Below are positions 1 through 6,503 of a stretch of 11,950 nt of DNA, piece after piece; positions within the stretch are counted from its first letter, which is position 1; each line of letters begins with the position of its first letter. This DNA comes from Flavobacteriales bacterium (GTDB lineage: Bacteria; Bacteroidota; Bacteroidia; Flavobacteriales; BACL11). The translations under genes and the position numbers were made by a program. The notes under the pieces were generated by a model. It was given only the letters and a program-made list of their open reading frames with translations. It ran no database searches and was not told the DNA's origin. The stretch spans positions 1 through 11,950 of the forward strand of contig PCBP01000037.1 in NCBI GenBank assembly GCA_002730985.1. Reading direction: 5' to 3'.

Positions 1-1187
1 CCAACATGAATAATATCTGCATTTATTGGGTTTACTGCTAAGGCTAAATCATAATAATATTGTCCACCATCATCTGACCCATCTGGTTGCCAGCCCATTA
101 TATTTATATTTACTGAATCTGGTGGACCTGCAGGCTGAGGCCCACAACATTGAAAAGTCCAATTTTCTCCTTTATCATCACTTATGTAAATGCCATACAA
201 ACCACTTCCCCCATTTGCACTTCCTGTTGCTAATGCCACAATTTTATCAGTAGCAGCAGGGCTTATAGCAATTTCTGTTCTTTTTTGCCCACCTCCAACA
301 CTATTAGGGTTTGGCCATCCGTTTGTAAAGTTTGTAAGTGTATTTCCTCCATCATCTGATCGGTAGAATAAGGTGCTGTCTCCGGCTTGTTTGATGAAAT
401 ACATAGTGTCAGTAGAGTTAGGATGGAATTCAATTTCTAAGAAATTCCCACTCATTATTTGTGTAAAGTTATTTCCTCCATCAATAGATTTGAATAATCC
501 TTCATCAGAGGCAACAAAAAGTTCCAAATTGATTACTGGATCTAGTTTTATATCTTTTACTGAGTGTGACATGCTTGTAAATACAGCATCACCTATTATA
601 TTCCAAGAGCTCCCACTATTTATTGATTTATAAATTCCGCCATTCCCACTAATATAGATAATCTCTGGATTGGTGAAATCTATTTCAATAGCATAAACTC
701 CATTTAGAGATAAATCCTGAGTTATTAGATTCCAGCTATCTCCTTTGTCGGTAGTTTTCCAAGCTCCAGCAGTAGCTGAACCGGCATATAATATATTTGG
801 ATTACTTACACTTTGCTCTACTGTATATACATGAGCAGCACCTGGAGCATAACTTCTACTTGCGGCATCTTTATCAAAATCCCAAGGACCTACACATTCC
901 CATTGGTTACTGCTTTTTGAAGTTTGAAGAGTTGGTTTTGCATTTGAGAATCTGCTAATATTCCTTAACCATCTTTTATAGTACTGTGTGTGTTTATCTT
1001 TCACTAATTCATTCTTTTTATAATAATCGGTATAGGCATTATTTACCTCTCCTTCATCTGGATTTTCAGCATACATTAGTTGAACCCATTCTAGTAAGTT
1101 TTCTGAATTAGCATTGTATTTCATCTCTACTTGTGCAACAACTGAAAACTGTAAAGTGATAAAAAGTAGAAATAGTATTTTTCTCAT
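1..1187 (-). CDS. Secreted Asp-box (BNR/sortilin-like) beta-propeller protein, 5' part
   Basis: The frame is open from the ATG at 1187 to the window edge: 395 codons with no stop, so the C-terminus lies outside. Residues 1-19 form a signal peptide (MRKILFLLF... ending VVAQ). Residues ~65-102 hold a KRW...GP stretch common at the N-terminus of Bacteroidota propeller proteins. Five Asp-box-like S/T-x-D-x-G-x-x-W/F/L motifs follow at about 145-152, 188-195, 234-241, 277-284 and 336-343, spaced as propeller blades are, and each is preceded by an 'NP..IY/LF'-type strand. Such proteins are exported and usually carry a C-terminal T9SS sorting domain, which cannot be checked here. Function is probably surface glycan or protein binding or hydrolysis; no catalytic assignment is possible. 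A terminator separates it from metK, so it is probably its own transcription unit. The call of a secreted propeller is firm; the substrate is unknown. Confidence 0.85.
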   Translation of the reverse strand, partial: MRKILFLLFITLQFSVVAQVEMKYNANSENLLEWVQLMYAENPDEGEVNNAYTDYYKKNELVKDKHTQYYKRWLRNISRFSNAKPTLQTSKSSNQWECVGPWDFDKDAASRSYAPGAAHVYTVEQSVSNPNILYAGSATAGAWKTTDKGDSWNLITQDLSLNGVYAIEIDFTNPEIIYISGNGGIYKSINSGSSWNIIGDAVFTSMSHSVKDIKLDPVINLELFVASDEGLFKSIDGGNNFTQIMSGNFLEIEFHPNSTDTMYFIKQAGDSTLFYRSDDGGNTLTNFTNGWPNPNSVGGGQKRTEIAISPAATDKIVALATGSANGGSGLYGIYISDDKGENWTFQCCGPQPAGPPDSVNINIMGWQPDGSDDGGQYYYDLALAVNPINADIIHV

Positions 1188-1198
1188 AATTACGTAAT

Positions 1199-1224
1199 AA
1201 AAAAGGCCGCATAGATGCGACCTT
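1199..1224 (-). terminator. Rho-independent terminator after metK
   Basis: On the minus strand AAGGTCGCAT and ATGCGGCCTT (1224-1203) pair over 10 bp with one G-T wobble and are followed by six T (1204-1199). It lies 19 nt past the metK stop codon and ends 12 nt before the next minus-strand start, so it should end metK transcription before the propeller gene. Confidence 0.85.
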
Positions 1225-1242
1225 AAAAGTAGTGTTTTTTTG

Positions 1243-2502
1243 CTATAAACTAAATGCTGATTTAACTTCTTCTTGGCAATCTAATTTTTCCCAAGTAAAT
1301 ATTTCTACTTCAAAGTTTTTGTTTTGGCCATTTATTTTAAAAGCAACTGTTTTATTCTCAGATCTTCTCCCCATATGTCCGTAAGCAGCAGTTTCAGAAT
1401 AAATTGGGGCTTTTAGTTTTAATCTACTAATAATTGAAGCAGGTTTAAGGTTGAAACAAGTCATATTATTGATTGTTTCAGCTATCTCTCCATCAGTCAT
1501 ATTAACTTTTGCAGTTCCGTAAGTATCTACAAATATCCCCATTGGCTCAGCAACACCAATTGCATAACTAACTTGCACTAGAATTCTTTCAGCAACTCCT
1601 GCAGCTACTAAGTTTTTAGCGATGTGTCTTGTAGCATAAGCAGCTGATCTATCCACTTTCGATGGGTCTTTTCCAGAAAATGCTCCTCCTCCATGGGCTC
1701 CTTTCCCTCCATAAGTATCAACAATAATTTTTCTTCCTGTTAGTCCTGTATCTCCATGTGGCCCGCCAATTACAAATTTCCCTGTTGGGTTTACATGATA
1801 TTTTTCCCCTCCAAATAAACTTTTGTTTGTATCTGAAAGTTGTTCTTTAACTCTAGGGATAAGGATTTTTATCACATCTTTTTCAATTTGCTCTTGCATT
1901 GGTTTTTCATCTGCAAAATCATCATGCTGAGTAGAAACTACTATATCTGTAATTCTTTTTGGAGTATGATCATCATTATACTCTAAAGTAACTTGCGATT
2001 TTGAATCAGGACGTAAGTAAGTCATTTCAACTCCTTTTTTTCTGATGTTAGCAAGTTCAATAAGTATCTTATGTGAGATGTCTAGAGCAAGCGGCATTAG
2101 ATTTTCTGTTTCATTTGTTGCATAACCAAACATCATCCCTTGATCTCCTGCTCCCTGCTCTTTGTTTAGTCCTTTGCCTTCTACAACACCTTGGTTAATA
2201 TCGGGAGATTGTTCATGAATTGCAGAAATAACACCACAACTATCTCCATCAAATTGGTATTCTGATTTATTGTAGCCAATCTTTAGTATTACCTCTCTGG
2301 CAATTTTTTGCACATCAATATAAGCGTTGGTTGTAACCTCTCCACTTAGTACTGTAAGACCAGTTGTAACTAAAGTTTCGCAAGCAACTTTAGAGTTAGG
2401 ATCTTGTGCTAAAAAATTATCTAATAATGCATCTGAAATTTGGTCGGCTACTTTGTCTGGGTGCCCTTCTGATACGGACTCTGAAGTGAAATAATAGGAC
2501 AT
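1243..2502 (-). CDS. metK: S-adenosylmethionine synthase (methionine adenosyltransferase)
   Basis: MetK makes SAM from methionine and ATP in the cytoplasm, releasing phosphate and pyrophosphate; it is a homotetramer using Mg2+ and K+. The 419-residue product is full length for the bacterial family. Visible signatures are SEGHPDK at 11-17 (ATP binding), [12 protein letters not shown] at 117-128 (family signature 1) and GGGAFSGKD at 271-279 (signature 2, phosphate loop), followed by KVDRSAAY. The N-terminus [17 protein letters not shown] matches Bacteroidota MetK, supporting the ATG at 2502. The start has no clear Shine-Dalgarno, only an A/T-rich stretch. The leader carries a SAM-II type riboswitch (2570-2620), so expression is probably repressed by its own product. 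It is transcribed alone and ends at the hairpin at 1199-1224. No catalytic residue appears to be missing. Confidence 0.98.
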   Translation of the reverse strand: MSYYFTSESVSEGHPDKVADQISDALLDNFLAQDPNSKVACETLVTTGLTVLSGEVTTNAYIDVQKIAREVILKIGYNKSEYQFDGDSCGVISAIHEQSPDINQGVVEGKGLNKEQGAGDQGMMFGYATNETENLMPLALDISHKILIELANIRKKGVEMTYLRPDSKSQVTLEYNDDHTPKRITDIVVSTQHDDFADEKPMQEQIEKDVIKILIPRVKEQLSDTNKSLFGGEKYHVNPTGKFVIGGPHGDTGLTGRKIIVDTYGGKGAHGGGAFSGKDPSKVDRSAAYATRHIAKNLVAAGVAERILVQVSYAIGVAEPMGIFVDTYGTAKVNMTDGEIAETINNMTCFNLKPASIISRLKLKAPIYSETAAYGHMGRRSENKTVAFKINGQNKNFEVEIFTWEKLDCQEEVKSAFSL

Positions 2503-2540
2503 CTTATTTAATTTTAAATTTTATAAATTTAATTTTAAGG

Positions 2541-2550
2541 AAGATTTGGC
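2541..2550 (-). promoter_or_regulatory. Candidate anti-aptamer segment in the metK leader
   Basis: The minus-strand decamer GCCAAATCTT (2550-2541) is the exact complement of AAGATTTGGC at 2613-2604, the loop strand of the SAM-II aptamer. Two more G-C pairs follow after a one-base bulge, giving a 12-pair helix that would break P1 and the pseudoknot. It sits 39 nt before the metK start codon. Complementarity is seen directly; a switching role is inferred. Confidence 0.5.
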
Positions 2551-2569
2551 GAATAATTACTAAAAGAAA

Positions 2570-2620
2570 GCTGTTTTAGCATTTTTTTTAGTGGTTGCAA
2601 TAGGCCAAATCTTTCCACTT
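2570..2620 (-). promoter_or_regulatory. SAM-II (metA-type) riboswitch in the metK 5' leader
   Basis: The minus strand from 2620 to 2570 matches the SAM-II pattern. A P1 stem AGTGG/CCACT (2619-2615 with 2594-2590) encloses a loop with GATTTGG and TATTGCAA, followed by an A-rich spacer and the conserved GCTAAAA (2580-2574). The loop segment TTTGGC (2609-2604) can pair with GCTAAA (2580-2575) to make the H-type pseudoknot of this class. It begins within a few nucleotides of the predicted start site from the TACATTTG box. The ligand would be SAM, the product of metK. Unlike typical SAM-II elements, which abut the ribosome binding site, it ends 67 nt before the start codon. Identified from remembered family sequences; a covariance search has not been run. 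Confidence 0.8.
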
Positions 2621-2627
2621 TGGCTTG

Positions 2628-2635
2628 CAAATGTA
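2628..2635 (-). promoter_or_regulatory. metK promoter -7 box (Bacteroidota type)
   Basis: TACATTTG on the minus strand is a perfect TAnnTTTG match. The expected start site near 2623 places the SAM-II aptamer at the very 5' end of the mRNA. No convincing -33 TTG is visible at the usual spacing. Confidence 0.6.
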
Positions 2636-2690
2636 TAATTTTTTTTAAAATCGTCATTAGGTTTGTATTTTTTGTTTTTATTTGTACTCT

Positions 2691-2764
2691 ACTTATCAAG
2701 AAAGACTGAGGGATGGGCCCTATGAAGTCTTGGCAACCTTGAGTATGCAAGGTGCCAAATCCTT
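2691..2764 (+). promoter_or_regulatory. Truncated SAM-I (S-box) riboswitch aptamer
   Basis: CTTATCAAGA (2692-2701) is the P1 5' strand and start of J1/2. Then come a P2 helix with the kink-turn-like GAGGGATGGGCCC segment closed by GACT/AGTC, the conserved TTGGCAACC, a P3 hairpin CCTTG/CAAGG, and GGTGCCAAATCC, the J3/4 and P4 5' strand. These match the S-box consensus nearly throughout. The 3' strand of P4 and the expected GATAAG strand of P1 are absent: the sequence goes straight into metF coding sequence at about 2761. A near-match to a -7 box (TTTATTTG, 2677-2684, one mismatch) lies just upstream. The core nucleotides look intact but the closing helices are lost, so it is probably a non-functional relic; a chance TATCAA/TTGATA pairing (2694-2699 with 2768-2773) could partly replace P1. 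Confidence 0.85.
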
Positions 2765-2934
2765 TAGTTGATATCGTTATTAAATGTAAAAATAATGAAC
2801 AGGTTAGACAAGTAGGAGTAGAGTGGGCCATTCAACAAACTAAAGAATTGATTGAATTTGGAGCGCCTTGTATCCACTTCTATACTATGGGGAAATCAGA
2901 TAATGTTCAGGAGATTGTTGGTAATTTCTCTTAA
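2761..2934 (+). pseudogene. metF: 3' remnant of methylenetetrahydrofolate reductase gene
   Basis: The frame reads PLVDIVIKCKNNEQVRQVGV, then EWAIQQTKELIEFGAPCIHF and YTMGKSDNVQEIVGNFS, ending at TAA 2932-2934. This is the C-terminal ~57 residues of the MetF family as found in Bacteroidota (conserved KCKNN, GxEWAIQQxKEL, P..HFYTMGKSDN). A full MetF is roughly 300 residues or more, so over 80 percent is gone, including the FAD-binding barrel strands and NADH site. The frame is unbroken and conserved positions are kept, so the loss may be recent. Upstream there is only the cut SAM-I aptamer; a GTG inside it (2752) could open a 60-codon ORF, but no function is expected. MetF makes 5-methyl-THF for homocysteine methylation, fitting the methionine context. 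The stop codon overlaps that of the convergent gldA-like gene. Confidence 0.85.
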
Positions 2935-3632
2935 CAGGTTAGTTTTCTAAAATGCTCTTCCAGATCAATATTATTCTGTTTAAGATTATCAATTAAGTTA
3001 TCATCAACAATTTCTCCTTGTTTAATTATAATTACTCTATTGCACATTTGATCTACCTCCTGCATGATATGAGTAGATAGCAGAACTGTTTTTTCTTTTC
3101 CAACTTCTTTTATTAGATTTCGGATTCCAACTAACTGATTAGGATCTAATCCTGTAGTTGGTTCGTCTAGAATTAAGATCTTTGGATTATGGATTAGTGC
3201 CGCAGCAAGGCCTACTCTTTGCTTAAATCCTTTAGATAGTTCTCCTATTTTCTTATGCTGTTCAGAATCTAAGCCTGTTTGATCAATAATTTCTTCAATA
3301 CGTTTTTTAAGATTAATAACTCTATAAAGACCCCCTACAAAAGAGAGATATTCTTTAATATACATATCTAAATATAGTGGATTGTCTTCAGGTAGATAGC
3401 CAATCTTTGATTTTACTAGTAGATCTTGCGTTTTTGTATTTAAATCACATACTTCTATATTACCACTATCTTGTGAGAGGTAACAGCAAATAATTTTCAT
3501 AAGGGTAGATTTTCCAGCACCATTAGGTCCTAAAAAGCCAACAATCTCTCCTTGTTTTAATGAGAAAGAAACATTGGAGAGGGCTACTTGATCCCCGTAA
3601 TTTTTACTGACTTGTTCAATTGTGATTGACAT
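2931..3632 (-). CDS. gldA: GldA-like ABC transporter ATP-binding protein, short form
   Basis: This is a cytoplasmic ATPase subunit of an ABC exporter; the closest recognisable family is GldA of the Bacteroidota gliding machinery, which partners GldF and GldG. The 233 residues show Walker A GPNGAGKST (35-43), Q-loop region with the GldA-like IGYLPEDNPLYLDMY (77-91), signature LSKGFKQRVGLA (132-143), Walker B ILILDEPTTGLD (152-163) and switch His188. The nucleotide-binding domain is complete. GldA proteins usually run to around 300 residues; here the region after the NBD is short and passes almost directly to DLEEHFRKLTC, which resembles the extreme C-terminus of the family, suggesting loss of the intervening C-terminal segment. 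A TATCTTTG box lies 4 nt before the ATG. No gldF or gldG is in the window. ABC ATPase is certain; GldA rather than a related NatA/CcmA-type ATPase is likely. Confidence 0.88.
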   Translation of the reverse strand: MSITIEQVSKNYGDQVALSNVSFSLKQGEIVGFLGPNGAGKSTLMKIICCYLSQDSGNIEVCDLNTKTQDLLVKSKIGYLPEDNPLYLDMYIKEYLSFVGGLYRVINLKKRIEEIIDQTGLDSEQHKKIGELSKGFKQRVGLAAALIHNPKILILDEPTTGLDPNQLVGIRNLIKEVGKEKTVLLSTHIMQEVDQMCNRVIIIKQGEIVDDNLIDNLKQNNIDLEEHFRKLTC

Positions 3633-3636
3633 TAGG

Positions 3637-3644
3637 CAAAGATA
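3637..3644 (-). promoter_or_regulatory. gldA-like gene -7 box, almost touching the start codon
   Basis: TATCTTTG on the minus strand matches TAnnTTTG perfectly and is separated from the ATG (3632) by only CCTA. Transcription would begin at or next to the start codon. It lies in the 18 bp between this gene and the end of the upstream phosphodiesterase gene. Confidence 0.5.
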
Positions 3645-3650
3645 AATAGA

Positions 3651-5393
3651 TTAGTCAATAAAAATCTTCTTTTCTATGTTTCCATTACTATAAATATAGA
3701 AGAGGGGGCGGTTTTTTGTAGTTGTAGTTGTTCTTCCTAGAATATCTGTGATTCTTAAGAGACCTTTAGGTTCACTATTTATCTCTTGTAAAGATGTCCC
3801 ATTACAATTTGGTATTAAACTGATTCCATCCAATTGCCAATTATTATTTATTGGAATACATAAATGTGTAAGTGCAGTAATAGGAACATCTGTAATTTTT
3901 GGAGTATTAGTATAGTCATAAAGCCATATAGAATCTGAAGTATACCAGGTAGAATTATGAATAGTTCCATTTGGCAACCCAATTCCCCCTGTGTAATCCA
4001 TCGCTATAGTAGTCCCTAACCCCTCATTTAATTTCCAATAACCAATTAAGTTGTTATAATTAGGATGATTATTATCCACATGGTTACAATACCAATCTTG
4101 TACGGTTTGTCCATTTATTAAGGTATTCCAGATTCTTACTTCTGCTATGGATCCTTTGTAGGCAAAGTTTTGATTTATGTCCATGCCAAAAATTAGTCCA
4201 GTATTTGTTGTAATATCTCCTATGTTTGAGATATAAGTAGAATCTACAAGTGTTCCGTCTTCATACATTTTCATGTATCCATCTCTATCAAAACTAACAC
4301 TTAATGTGTGCCACTGATTGTCTGCTATTAATCCTCCACCATCCATGTCACGACGATTTATTCCATCACCAATATTAACTTTCCATTCAGGTCCTGATGG
4401 ATATTTAAATGAGAAAACAAAACCTGGATTATAGCCTGAGCCCCAATCTTTATTGCCAATAATTGAAACATCCCCTGCGGTATTAGTACGTACTCTGCAC
4501 TCAACTGTAAAATCTTGAGTACTTCCAAAATTGTATATTGGATTTGAAGGTATTTGCACGTAATTATTAACTCCATTAAATTGTAATTCTGTTGTATCTG
4601 GCAAGCAATTATAAACGCTATCAAAGGCTAGAATACTGTCCTTCCTTATAATATTTTGAGCGATAGAATTACCACTTGCAATTACAAAAACTTTTTGTTC
4701 TTGTATGCTATTTCCCCCATGAGATGTTCCTATTCCGCCATGATCAGTTGTAATAAGTATAAGCCAATCTTCATTAGTATAATTTGGCCTTTGGGAAATA
4801 GATTGAATAATAGGAGCAATAAAAGCGTCTACGCTTTCAATTGCTGTGATATATTGACTAGTATCTGGTGAGAATCCATAAGAATGTCCCGCATGATCCA
4901 CATCATCAAAATGAAGAAACATAATATCTGGATCATTTGTAGTAAGATAATTGACAGCTTCTATGCTCACATCAGAATCAGAAGAGACATTAAGTTTATA
5001 ATCAGCATAATTCTGAACAATATAATCATTTATAGGGCTCCAATTACATATAGAGACTGTATGTAAGTTAGCGTTAAAATCCTCAATATGTTTGAAAAGA
5101 GGAGGGTAATTGGTGTAATCTGTACCAACGAAACTATTATCTATGGATAAATGTTTATTAGACCAAACGCCGCATAATATTGCTGACCAACCAGGACCAC
5201 TAATTGTGATGTCATCATTAAGTGCATCTGGACTGTAAATGCCATTTGTTATAAGATTATCAATAGTAGGTGTATTTGCTAGCTTTAACGCATCTGTCCT
5301 ACAACCATCAATACCAATGAGTAGTACCTTTTTGGTAGTTTGCGCATTTATAAATAGTGGCAAGCAGAGTAATATAAGTAGTAGTTTTTTCAT
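3651..5393 (-). CDS. Secreted type I phosphodiesterase/nucleotide pyrophosphatase-like protein with LamG domain and sorting tail
   Basis: Residues 1-18 are a signal peptide ending INAQ. Residues ~20-245 form an alkaline-phosphatase-superfamily domain: metal ligand Asp29 in LIGIDGCR, a nucleophile region SGPGWSAILCG (65-75) with Ser65 or Ser70 as candidate, D163-x-x-D166-H-x-x-H170 in FDDVDHAGH, and D217-H218 plus H225 in TTDHGGIGTSHGG. These are the two-metal ligands of phosphodiesterases and nucleotide pyrophosphatases. Residues ~268-470 are a LamG/concanavalin-like jelly roll (LQFNGVNNYVQIP..., typical FTVECRV, IAEVRIWN and GYWKLNEG motifs), probably for glycan or surface binding. The last ~36 residues (ITDILGR...PLFYIY...EKKI) equal the tail of the protein at 5520-6491 and look like a T9SS sorting signal. 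Likely an exported phosphodiester or phosphoester hydrolase; substrate unknown. It follows a 35-codon ORF by 9 nt and is probably cotranscribed with it. Confidence 0.9.
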   Translation of the reverse strand: MKKLLLILLCLPLFINAQTTKKVLLIGIDGCRTDALKLANTPTIDNLITNGIYSPDALNDDITISGPGWSAILCGVWSNKHLSIDNSFVGTDYTNYPPLFKHIEDFNANLHTVSICNWSPINDYIVQNYADYKLNVSSDSDVSIEAVNYLTTNDPDIMFLHFDDVDHAGHSYGFSPDTSQYITAIESVDAFIAPIIQSISQRPNYTNEDWLILITTDHGGIGTSHGGNSIQEQKVFVIASGNSIAQNIIRKDSILAFDSVYNCLPDTTELQFNGVNNYVQIPSNPIYNFGSTQDFTVECRVRTNTAGDVSIIGNKDWGSGYNPGFVFSFKYPSGPEWKVNIGDGINRRDMDGGGLIADNQWHTLSVSFDRDGYMKMYEDGTLVDSTYISNIGDITTNTGLIFGMDINQNFAYKGSIAEVRIWNTLINGQTVQDWYCNHVDNNHPNYNNLIGYWKLNEGLGTTIAMDYTGGIGLPNGTIHNSTWYTSDSIWLYDYTNTPKITDVPITALTHLCIPINNNWQLDGISLIPNCNGTSLQEINSEPKGLLRITDILGRTTTTTKNRPLFYIYSNGNIEKKIFID

Positions 5394-5402
5394 AGTGCTA
5401 AT

Positions 5403-5510
5403 CTAATTATTTTTCTCAGCTTTCTCAGTTAATACCTTATCAATTATTGACTTTATTTTCTTAAGATTCTCTTTAGAATACTTAATGGTCTCTGTAAAAC
5501 CATCAGGCAT
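5403..5510 (-). CDS. Small 35-residue hypothetical protein
   Basis: The ATG at 5510 opens a frame of 35 codons ending in TAG (5405-5403). The product starts MPDGFTETIKYSKENLKKIK and ends TEKAEKNN: lysine-rich and likely one amphipathic helix (residues ~5-30), with no signal peptide or membrane segment. It starts 9 nt after the stop of the upstream secreted protein and ends 9 nt before the ATG of the phosphodiesterase gene, so it fills the 126-nt space exactly as an operon member would. I do not recognise it. Spacing and codon use like the neighbours favour a real gene; its small size means chance is not excluded. It could also act only as a translational bridge between the two flanking cistrons. 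Confidence 0.5.
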   Translation of the reverse strand: MPDGFTETIKYSKENLKKIKSIIDKVLTEKAEKNN

Positions 5511-5519
5511 TATCTTGGT

Positions 5520-6491
5520 TTATTCTGCAATTATTCTTTTCTCTACAGTTCCATCATCGTAAATGTAAAAGAGAGGTTGATTTGTTTGTTTTGTCTCTCT
5601 CCCTAAAATATCTGTAATTTGGATTAATCTGCTAGTCTTCCTTATTTCTGTGGTAGAAGTTGAGGATGGGCAATAGTTACCATCAGGAGCCAAGAGTGGA
5701 AGTTTATATTGTGGGTCAGTAATTAAAGAATATATTAAGATATCCATATTTTGTAGGAGTGTAGCGTTATAAGGTTCCCATTCATTTGCGATCCCAAGGG
5801 CAGTTTGTGGGTCATCTAGAATTCCCATATAACTAACAATTGCCCAATATAGATATTCAATCATCATACATTCGTAATCACAGGTCCAGTCATCGTAATG
5901 ATACCAAGCAGATGCAGGATAATTATTAGGGACATTCATAAATTGTCCTCCTCGTGCGGCATCCATAGCAGTGGACATAAGTGATGAATTTGGTTGTAAG
6001 CTAAAAGCATTAGGATATATATTGGTATGTCCAACATGGTTAATAGTATGTATTACTTCTTCTACTGTCGCATCCTCTCCCCAAATCCCTGTTTGCATCG
6101 GATCTATTTCATTGTTGTAAAGCACTGCACTTGCGCCATCTCCTTGATAATTATTGAATAATAAATTTTCTGCGCTACTTCCTTCGTAAGCAAAAATTGG
6201 TGTAAATGCTTGCTTGTTTTGCAATTGAACTTCAATTAATGGGTCGTCAACTATTCCATTTTCATCATTGTCTAATAGTTCAGCAGCAACTGCAGCAGCA
6301 TGTAAAACATTTGCATCAGAGATACTGCTCTCAGCATAGATACTGAAACAACCTAATACGTCAACATATTTTGTGAATCCACTAAATGCAATGTCTGAGT
6401 TCTGATTTGGGTCAATAGTAAAACAAACTGTATTTTGTTGAGCGATACATAATAATGGCAATAAAAATAATATAGAAAGAAGCTTTCTCAT
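5520..6491 (-). CDS. Secreted protein with HxxxHxxH motif and T9SS-like tail, function unknown
   Basis: Residues 1-18 are a signal peptide ending CIAQ. The mature part has a Ca-site-like DNDENGIVDD (74-83), then EEVIHTINHVGH (144-155), in which Glu144/145, His148, His152 and His155 could bind a metal in the manner of zinc peptidases, although the E of a classic HExxH is replaced by Thr149. A very regular stretch follows: AMDAARGGQF (~176-185), YPASAWYHYDDWTCDYECMM and EYLYWAIVSYMG. I recall this AMD-ARGG/AWY-YDD/TCDY/EYLYW pattern from an uncharacterised family in marine bacteria and algae, but cannot name it. The last 35 residues (ITDILGRE...PLFYIYDDGTVEKRI) repeat the tail of the phosphodiesterase protein downstream and suggest T9SS export. 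It is first in an operon with the 35-residue ORF and the phosphodiesterase. A hydrolase is plausible but unproven. Confidence 0.88.
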   Translation of the reverse strand: MRKLLSILFLLPLLCIAQQNTVCFTIDPNQNSDIAFSGFTKYVDVLGCFSIYAESSISDANVLHAAAVAAELLDNDENGIVDDPLIEVQLQNKQAFTPIFAYEGSSAENLLFNNYQGDGASAVLYNNEIDPMQTGIWGEDATVEEVIHTINHVGHTNIYPNAFSLQPNSSLMSTAMDAARGGQFMNVPNNYPASAWYHYDDWTCDYECMMIEYLYWAIVSYMGILDDPQTALGIANEWEPYNATLLQNMDILIYSLITDPQYKLPLLAPDGNYCPSSTSTTEIRKTSRLIQITDILGRETKQTNQPLFYIYDDGTVEKRIIAE

Positions 6492-6495
6492 AATT

Positions 6496-6503
6496 CAAAT
6501 TTT
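6496..6503 (-). promoter_or_regulatory. Possible -7 box of the HxxxHxxH operon
   Basis: AAAATTTG on the minus strand differs from TAnnTTTG at one position and lies 4 nt before the ATG at 6491, the same spacing as the boxes before the gldA-like and YiiX-like genes. The single mismatch and A/T-rich context make it uncertain. Confidence 0.3.

Noticed and set aside
26..633. Plus-strand ORFs at 26-253 and 373-633
   Set aside because: They lie antisense to the propeller protein, whose minus-strand frame is open and shows repeated Asp-box motifs.
1189..1198. Perfect 10-bp palindrome ATTACGTAAT just before the propeller gene start
   Set aside because: Could be an operator, but such short A/T-rich palindromes are expected by chance here and no second copy was seen.
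2535..2831. A 98-codon minus-strand ORF across the metK-metF intergenic region
   Set aside because: It reads through both riboswitch regions and antisense to the metF remnant; its product has low-complexity, unlikely composition and resembles no family.
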